A stretch of 41,462 nt of DNA, taken from assembly GCA_016213775.1 (NCBI GenBank), contig JACQZR010000236.1, positions 1 through 41,462 of the forward strand, read 5' to 3'. Numbering within the stretch: the first letter of the stretch is position 1; each line of letters begins with the position of its first letter. Origin of the DNA: Acidobacteriota bacterium (lineage in GTDB: Bacteria > Acidobacteriota > Terriglobia > Bryobacterales > Bryobacteraceae). A model generated the notes under the pieces. That model searched no databases. It worked only from the letters and a program-made list of their open reading frames with translations, and was not told the origin of the DNA. Positions 36,477 through 41,462 of this stretch are shown piece by piece. The translations under genes were made by a program, and so were the position numbers.

Positions 36477-38756
36477 CTACGGACTAACCCCCAGTTCGCG
36501 TAACAACCGCGCTGCTGCCTCGCGGGTGGCAGCGTCTCCATCGGTAGCGGCCCTCTGCAAATAGGGAATCGCCGCCGCACGGTCTCCGGTCATTGCCAGC
36601 GCCGATCCCAAGCCAAACTGCGCTTGCGGGGATGCCGGCTGTAACCGCACCCACGCACGGTAGTGGGGCAGAGCGGCAGCAGCCTGATTTCGCGCCATCA
36701 GCAGGTTCGCGAGCAATTCGTGCGCATCGGCGAGAGCTGGGTCAGACTCGAGTGCCGTTTCCAACTGCCGCTGCGCCTCGTCAAAATCCCGTGCTTTGCC
36801 CAAAGCGACGGCGAAGTTGTAGCGCATCGCCGCATCCTTGGGTTTCAGTTTCAGAGCGGTCTCGAAATGACGCCGCGCGTTTGTGAGATCCCCCTTGCCC
36901 GAGAGTAGATTCGCCAGGTTGCCATGTGCATCCGCGAAATCCGGCTGAATCCGTATCGCCTCGCGGAAGGCAGCCTCGGCTCGCCCAGGATCACCGGAAG
37001 ATAGCAGGACAATGCCGAGATTGCCATGCGGCTCCGGCAGATCGGCATCCAAGGCAATCGCCTTCTGGAGTGCTTTCGTGGCCTCAGCCAGCTTGCCCTG
37101 CGCATGATCAGTCAGACCCAACTCGTGCCACAGTTCCGCCTTATTCGGAGCAAGCCCTGTTGCATGCCGCAGCGTTTCCACCGCCTCGTTGACTTTACCC
37201 GCGCGGCGCAACGCAACGCCCAGGTTCTGATGAGCAGCCACCATCAGTGGATTCCGGCGGATCGCTTCCCTGTATACCGGCACCGCATCAGCCTCCCTGC
37301 CGTTATTGCGCAACGCTTCGCCAAGCTGAAAGTAGAACTCGGGACGCGCGAACGGGAAGCGTTGAATGGCCCCGGCCAGCCGCGGAATCCCCTTTTCCAG
37401 ATTGCTCCTGTCAATCACCTGCGCGAGCGCCGTATACAACTCCCTCGTCGGAGACGGCGCCAGGTCCGCTGGATAATACAGAACCACCTCGCCGCGATAG
37501 GCGCGGTCTCCCGTCTCATGCCGTTCCGCCCGGTCGGTGAGTAGATCGCGTGCCGGCTTGTGACGCTGAATCAGATGATCCGTCGCCAGCGAATGCACTA
37601 CGTCTTCCGTGCGCCGTTTTGGCATGTGGCAATCCGCGCAGCCGCCTGCGCTGGTGTGCCTTCCTGCCGCCACCGCGCGAGAAAACTCCTCGCCGTGACA
37701 CGTCCTGCAAGCAGCGTCGTAATGCCTGACGGCTTTCTCTCCTCGCGGAGCATCGTGCGGATTGTGGCAGGTGGTGCAGGCGAATGCACCTTTGCTCTCC
37801 AGGAAACACCGCGAACGGCGAATCCGGTAGACCGCGTTCACGATCTCGAACTTGTCTTCGCGTCCACTGCCCGGAGCATGATCGAAGAACAGCCAGTCAT
37901 TGCTCAGCGGTTGGCCAGGTCGAAAGTCGAACGGTCCCCGATCATAACGCTGCAGGGAGTTCGGAAGCGGAAAACTGGTTGTCTCCAGGTGGCATTGAAT
38001 GCACACCTCTTCGCGCCGCTCCGGCGTCAATCGCGCCGGATTCACAATCGCGCTGCGAATCGCCTCAGCGGTTGCCTTGCCGGAACCGGCCAGTTCGTTG
38101 TGCCGGCTGCCCGGCCCGTGACAGCGCTGGCAGTCAATCCCTCCCGGGAGCGGATCCAGATACACCGGCTCGGCAAACGGTTGTTCATTCCCTTCCGGAA
38201 TCTGCGGATATCCGTTGTGGCAGAACATGCAGTCGTAGGAGACTTTCCGCCGAAACCCCTCATGGTCCGGACGGTCGTAACCCGGATTCATCGCCCAATG
38301 GCCGCCCTTGTCCGCATACCACCCCAACGGAAGTTCAATGAGCGTGTTGCGAGGTGATCTGTGCAGGAAGGTTCGCGCGTGATTGCCCGATCCCATGATG
38401 AAGTCGATCTGCTTCTCCATCACGTTGGTCTCGCGCCCATCCGGGCCTGATTGATGCCTCCGCTGGTAGAATTTTCCACCCCGCCGCAGCATCGAAAAGT
38501 AGCTGTTTGACGGCGCGTGGTAGTACGGTCCCTTCCAGTTAGCGAGCGTGTTCTCGACGGTTGGCCGGTAAAACGACCTGCCCATTCCCGTGAGCAGGTA
38601 CGTCTCCCAGATGCCGCGGTGGCACCCCGCGCAAGTCTGCGCCGGGGCGTACCCGGAGGTCTTGTTCCCGGTCCCGCCCGGCTGGGTTTGTGCTGTTGTG
38701 AACAACGCGGCGCACAGGCCAAACAGCGGAACCAGCCTTCGGAGTACGAGTGTCAT
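36477..38756 (-). CDS. Seven-heme cytochrome c fused to TPR repeats
   Basis: A 759-residue exported protein with an N-terminal hydrophobic signal (LVPLFGLCAALFTTAQT). Its first half has seven CxxCH heme c motifs: CAGCH (42), CMFCH (176), CQRCH (209), CIQCH (252), CTTCH (327), CRTCH (350) and CADCH (373). Spacing and the phrases GIDCQRCHGPGSRH and FACTTCHNPHD match the cytochrome c554/doubled-CXXCH group. From about residue 430 to the end there are eight or nine TPR units (for example PEFYFQLGEALRNNGREADA, LWHELGLTDHAQGKLAEATK and PHGNLGIVLLSSGDPGRAEA). This cytochrome-TPR fusion is common in Acidobacteriota and related phyla. TPRs probably dock a partner; electron donor and acceptor are unknown. 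The PIG-L gene lies 18 bases upstream on the same strand, so the two may be co-transcribed. Confidence 0.92.
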   Translation of the reverse strand: MTLVLRRLVPLFGLCAALFTTAQTQPGGTGNKTSGYAPAQTCAGCHRGIWETYLLTGMGRSFYRPTVENTLANWKGPYYHAPSNSYFSMLRRGGKFYQRRHQSGPDGRETNVMEKQIDFIMGSGNHARTFLHRSPRNTLIELPLGWYADKGGHWAMNPGYDRPDHEGFRRKVSYDCMFCHNGYPQIPEGNEQPFAEPVYLDPLPGGIDCQRCHGPGSRHNELAGSGKATAEAIRSAIVNPARLTPERREEVCIQCHLETTSFPLPNSLQRYDRGPFDFRPGQPLSNDWLFFDHAPGSGREDKFEIVNAVYRIRRSRCFLESKGAFACTTCHNPHDAPRGEKAVRHYDAACRTCHGEEFSRAVAAGRHTSAGGCADCHMPKRRTEDVVHSLATDHLIQRHKPARDLLTDRAERHETGDRAYRGEVVLYYPADLAPSPTRELYTALAQVIDRSNLEKGIPRLAGAIQRFPFARPEFYFQLGEALRNNGREADAVPVYREAIRRNPLMVAAHQNLGVALRRAGKVNEAVETLRHATGLAPNKAELWHELGLTDHAQGKLAEATKALQKAIALDADLPEPHGNLGIVLLSSGDPGRAEAAFREAIRIQPDFADAHGNLANLLSGKGDLTNARRHFETALKLKPKDAAMRYNFAVALGKARDFDEAQRQLETALESDPALADAHELLANLLMARNQAAAALPHYRAWVRLQPASPQAQFGLGSALAMTGDRAAAIPYLQRAATDGDAATREAAARLLRELGVSP

Positions 38757-38774
38757 TTCTGCATCCCGCCGCCG

Positions 38775-39704
38775 TCAACGCGCGTTCTTTTTGACGTAGT
38801 CCCCCACGTGATCCCCATCCGGGCCGATGTAATGATACTGCTCGGCCCACTGCAGCCCATATTTCTTCCCGATTTCCCGGTCCCGCCGCAGCACAAACTC
38901 CCTTATATAATTCCGATTCGCGGTCTTATCGTCACCCCCTAGTAACTCCAGCCGCTTCCCCTCCGCCGATAACTTCCGCCGCAGCCGCGCCCCGTTCTCC
39001 CCGGCGGGTCCTTGCGCCTTATTCTCCAGGTTCACATCAATCTTCCGCTCCACCGTGGAAGAAATATCCACGACCCGGTTTACCCTTTGCTGAAAGCGCG
39101 AAAAATAGTACTTCTCCCGCACCGCATGCGGTTTCAGCCCCGCGTCAAAGTGTTCCGGATAGTCTTTGCTGCCTCCCGCCATCCAGCAGGCCGCCTCCAC
39201 GCATTGCGCCGTCACATAGTGGTCCGGATTCTCCTCGTAGTGCCCTGATGGATCATAGCAAATGATCGTATCCACCTTCAACAACCGGAACAGGAAGATA
39301 AATCGCTGCCGTAACTCACTCCGCGCGATGTTATCCATCATGTGGTTGTTATAATTCAGGTCGTACGCTTTCTTACACCCGAACACCTGCGCAACTGCTT
39401 TCTCATCCCGTTCATTTGCAGTAACCGTCTCCGCATACCACCCTGGACCGGCCATATCATCATTAGTCACCCGGATCAGATAACCCGTGTACCCCTCGTC
39501 CATCAGCTTGAACGCTGTCCCCGCGGCGAAAATCGGGATATCGTCCGAATGCGGCTGAATCAGCGCCAGCACTTTCCCGGCGTGCGGCTTCCCCGTCACC
39601 GCCCGTTCAATCACTAACGGGCCATGGTCGTCATAGGATTCCACAGGGCGCTGCGCCAGCAGAGGCGTCGCGCCCAACAAGTGCAAAAGGGATCGGCGGT
39701 TCAT
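38775..39704 (-). CDS. PIG-L family deacetylase, exported
   Basis: A 309-residue protein with an N-terminal export signal starting MNRRSLLHLLGATPLLAQ; the RR pair followed by SLLHLLG may be a Tat-type signal. The PIG-L zinc site is present: LALIQPHSDDIPIFAAG has the PHxDD ligands (His52, Asp54/Asp55), and DPSGHYEENPDHYVTAQ supplies the distal His162 ligand. Family members hydrolyse N-acetyl groups from glucosamine-containing substrates such as GlcNAc-PI, GlcNAc-inositol or chitin fragments. In this phylum exported versions are frequent but the substrate is unknown. ATG 39704 is preferred; an in-frame ATG at 39722 is six codons upstream. It is divergent from glpK with 35 bases between them. 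Confidence 0.87.
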   Translation of the reverse strand: MNRRSLLHLLGATPLLAQRPVESYDDHGPLVIERAVTGKPHAGKVLALIQPHSDDIPIFAAGTAFKLMDEGYTGYLIRVTNDDMAGPGWYAETVTANERDEKAVAQVFGCKKAYDLNYNNHMMDNIARSELRQRFIFLFRLLKVDTIICYDPSGHYEENPDHYVTAQCVEAACWMAGGSKDYPEHFDAGLKPHAVREKYYFSRFQQRVNRVVDISSTVERKIDVNLENKAQGPAGENGARLRRKLSAEGKRLELLGGDDKTANRNYIREFVLRRDREIGKKYGLQWAEQYHYIGPDGDHVGDYVKKNAR

Positions 39705-39739
39705 CAGGACAGATTCTAGCATTGTGGTAATCTGCCAAA

Positions 39740-41212
39740 GTGCCCTACCTGATTGCCCTCGACGAAGGAACCACCAGCGCCCGCGCGGTCCTGTACAACG
39801 AACGCGGCGAGCGGCTGGCCATGGAGTCCAGCCCCATTGAATCCGCCTACCCCCATCCTGGGTGGGTGGAACAGGACCCCCTGCAGATCTGGCTCGCGCA
39901 GATGGAAACCGTTCGCGGCGTCCTGGATCAGGCCGCCGTCTCCGCCTCATCCCTCACGGGCATCGGCATCACCAACCAGCGCGAGACCACGATCGTTTGG
40001 GACCGCGCCACCGGCATTCCCGTCGCCCCCGCCATCGTCTGGCAATGCCGCCGCACGGCCGGCTGGTGCCAGCAGGTGGCCGCCACCCACGGCCCCCGCA
40101 TCACCCAAGTCACCGGTCTCGTCGTCGACGCTTACTTCTCAGGCAGTAAGATCCGCTGGATCCTTGACCATGTCCCCGGCGCACGCGACAAAGCCCGCAA
40201 CGGCGACCTGCTCTTCGGCACCGTCGACACCTGGCTTATCTGGAAACTCACCAACGGAGCAGTCCACGCCACGGACATCTCGAACGCCTCCCGCACGATG
40301 CTCATGAACCTCGCCAGCGGCGAATGGGACGACGAAATGCTCGCGCTCTTCGAAATCCCGAAAGCGATGCTCCCCAAAATCGGCCCCTCGAGCGCCATCA
40401 TCGGCGCTTCTGACGCAGGCACCTTCGGCGCTGAAGTCCCCATCGCCGGCATCGCGGGCGATCAACAGGCGGCTCTCTTCGGCCAGGCCTGCTTCCGCCC
40501 CGGACTTTCCAAAAACACTTATGGCACCGGATGTTTCGGTCTGATGCACACTGGCGGCCACGTCCCCGTCTCCCGGAACAAGCTCCTCGCCACCGCCGCC
40601 GCCCAGATCACCGCACCCCAATACGCCGTCGAAGGTTCCGTGTTCATCGCCGGCGCAGCCGTCCAATGGCTGCGCGACAAAATGCGCCTCATCTCCACCG
40701 CCGCCGAATCCGAACAGGTGGCCGAATCCGTGACCGACACAGCCGGCGTCTTCCTGGTCCCTGCCTTCGTCGGGCTCGGTGCGCCGCACTGGGATTCCGA
40801 TGCCCGCGGTCTCATCACCGGCATCACCGGCGGCACCACCAGCGCTCACATCGTCCGCGCCGCTCTGGAAAGCATCGCATACCAGACACGCGAGCTGATC
40901 GAAGCCATGGAAGCCGACAGCGGCGAGACCCTGGCTGAACTCCGCGTCGATGGCGGAGCCACCGCGAACAACTTCCTGATGCAGTTCCAGGCGGACATCC
41001 TCGGCAAACGAATCGTCCGTCCCGCGGACATCGAAACCACCGCGCTCGGCGCGGCATACCTTGCCGGCCTCGCCACGGGGGTATGGAAGTCCCTGGAAGA
41101 GGTGGAGAGCTTCTGGCGCATGGACGAGGCTTTTGCACCCCGCATGCCGGCCGACCATCGGGAGCGCCTTTGGCAGGGGTGGAAAACCGCTGTCCGGAAA
41201 TGCCGCGGCTAG
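39740..41212 (+). CDS. glpK: Glycerol kinase
   Basis: A 490-residue FGGY-family kinase that phosphorylates glycerol to sn-glycerol 3-phosphate. It starts at GTG 39740. The N-terminal ATPase motif is LIALDEGTTSARAVLYNERG; further family features are HPGWVEQDPLQIW, GIGITNQRETTIVWDRATG, TNGAVHATDISNASRTMLMN, KNTYGTGCFGLMHTG, PAFVGLGAPHWDSDARG and RVDGGATANNFLMQFQADIL. The glycerol-binding residues expected from E. coli GlpK (Arg-Glu in NQRETT and the Asp in AGDQQAALFG) are present, separating it from xylulose or gluconate kinases. Length is normal. No glycerol transporter or glpD is nearby. Only 35 bases separate it from the divergent PIG-L gene, so promoters must overlap. Confidence 0.95.
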   Translation: MPYLIALDEGTTSARAVLYNERGERLAMESSPIESAYPHPGWVEQDPLQIWLAQMETVRGVLDQAAVSASSLTGIGITNQRETTIVWDRATGIPVAPAIVWQCRRTAGWCQQVAATHGPRITQVTGLVVDAYFSGSKIRWILDHVPGARDKARNGDLLFGTVDTWLIWKLTNGAVHATDISNASRTMLMNLASGEWDDEMLALFEIPKAMLPKIGPSSAIIGASDAGTFGAEVPIAGIAGDQQAALFGQACFRPGLSKNTYGTGCFGLMHTGGHVPVSRNKLLATAAAQITAPQYAVEGSVFIAGAAVQWLRDKMRLISTAAESEQVAESVTDTAGVFLVPAFVGLGAPHWDSDARGLITGITGGTTSAHIVRAALESIAYQTRELIEAMEADSGETLAELRVDGGATANNFLMQFQADILGKRIVRPADIETTALGAAYLAGLATGVWKSLEEVESFWRMDEAFAPRMPADHRERLWQGWKTAVRKCRG

Positions 41213-41261
41213 TGCTACTGTGTTAGAAAACCAGACAATGGCCACCGATGAAGCCCTCATG

Positions 41262-41281
41262 ACCGGCCCGTTGGGACCGGT
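41262..41281 (+). terminator. Hairpin downstream of glpK, possible terminator
   Basis: An inverted repeat of eight base pairs (ACCGG-CCC / GGG-A-CCGGT) with one bulged A and a three-base loop lies 50 bases after the glpK stop. No T-run follows on the plus strand, so intrinsic termination is uncertain. Confidence 0.35.
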
Positions 41282-41329
41282 TAACCCAATGGACGAAAAT
41301 AGGTGTCAATGGGAGCGCGGAGTTTCACG

Positions 41330-41462
41330 GTAGAGTAGGAGAGCGGGCGACACTGGAGTGCGACCCACTCTCCCCTCGTCGAACCGGACAAGCGGATTTC
41401 CCGGCATCCGGCTCTCCTGAAAGCCAATCTCATCGCAGGCATGCACAGTCAGTTGCACGGGC
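41330..41462 (-). mobile_element. 3' end of a group II intron (domains V and VI), cut by the window edge
   Basis: On the minus strand positions 41414-41381 form a 34-base hairpin with the exact design of group II domain V: lower stem GAGCCGGAU / GUCCGGUUC of nine pairs, a two-base bulge (UU) on the 3' side, a five-pair upper stem with one C-C mismatch, and a GAAA tetraloop at bases 15-18. Next comes a domain VI-like hairpin (arms GGAGAGUGGG / CCCGCUCUCC, 41373-41364 and 41347-41338) with an unpaired A at 41336 as branch-point candidate. An AC at 41331-41330 would be the 3' splice end. The rest of the intron, including any reverse transcriptase, would lie beyond 41462. Open frames here are not genes. 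Confidence 0.7.

Noticed and set aside
41238-41333. Short open frame after glpK
   Set aside because: It crosses the hairpin and the intron boundary and has no start signal or conserved content.

Overview
The window looks like a chromosomal segment of a GC-rich Acidobacteriota member, most likely of the Solibacteres/Bryobacteraceae type. This is inferred from gene content, not from a marker gene: two outer-membrane beta-barrel receptors of the Oar/carboxypeptidase-regulatory type, a CHAT-TPR protein beside a sigma/anti-sigma pair, a TPR-fused multiheme cytochrome, a Tat-exported Gfo/Idh/MocA oxidoreductase, a PIG-L deacetylase, and a protein with the STGP-EGK N-terminal motif frequent in this phylum. 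No rRNA, tRNA or CRISPR array was recognised. Thirty intact or nearly intact protein genes and one pseudogene are annotated.

Layout. (1) 1-5823: after a palindromic intergenic repeat, a plus-strand cluster encodes a divergent sigma-70-like factor, a membrane zinc-finger anti-sigma-type protein, a small peptidoglycan-binding-like protein and a secreted 981-residue TPR-CHAT protein with an intact His/Cys dyad. It reads as a cell-envelope signalling module ending in a putative protease. (2) 5824-8319: larE (sulfur insertase for the nickel-pincer cofactor) runs into an orphan MacB/FtsX-type permease on the minus strand; a small coiled-coil protein is divergent. (3) 8350-12481: an operon of a beta-barrel receptor without a recognisable plug, a seven-motif calcium-binding FG-GAP/VCBS protein and a periplasmic rhodanese. 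(4) 12478-14939: an NtrC-family response regulator and its sensor kinase. (5) 15098-17328: small secreted proteins and a five-heme cytochrome c. (6) 17329-19838: an ABC-2 type exporter, with a divergent DUF4350-like protein and a second copy of the palindromic repeat. (7) 21035-24107: Gfo/Idh/MocA oxidoreductase, a small membrane protein, and a secreted DUF4394-truncated-globin fusion. (8) 24283-26974: an accessory patch with a lineage-typical hypothetical protein, non-coding DNA, a badly decayed alpha/beta-hydrolase pseudogene and a secreted NUC1-type nuclease. (9) 27155-32587: core genes ftsK, pyk and guaB. (10) 32758-41212: a full Oar-like TonB-dependent receptor, a seven-heme TPR cytochrome, a PIG-L deacetylase and glpK. 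(11) 41330-41462: the 3' end (domains V and VI) of a group II intron on the minus strand, cut by the window edge.

The points most worth a second look are the sigma/anti-sigma/PG-binding/CHAT cluster with a hairpin that could hide the CHAT ribosome binding site; the secreted DUF4394-globin fusion with an apolar distal pocket; the group II intron end; the tandem-hairpin repeats, one set of which lies inside the ftsK reading frame; and the pseudogene whose lost frames can be pieced back together. All assignments come from reading motifs and translations; no database search was run.
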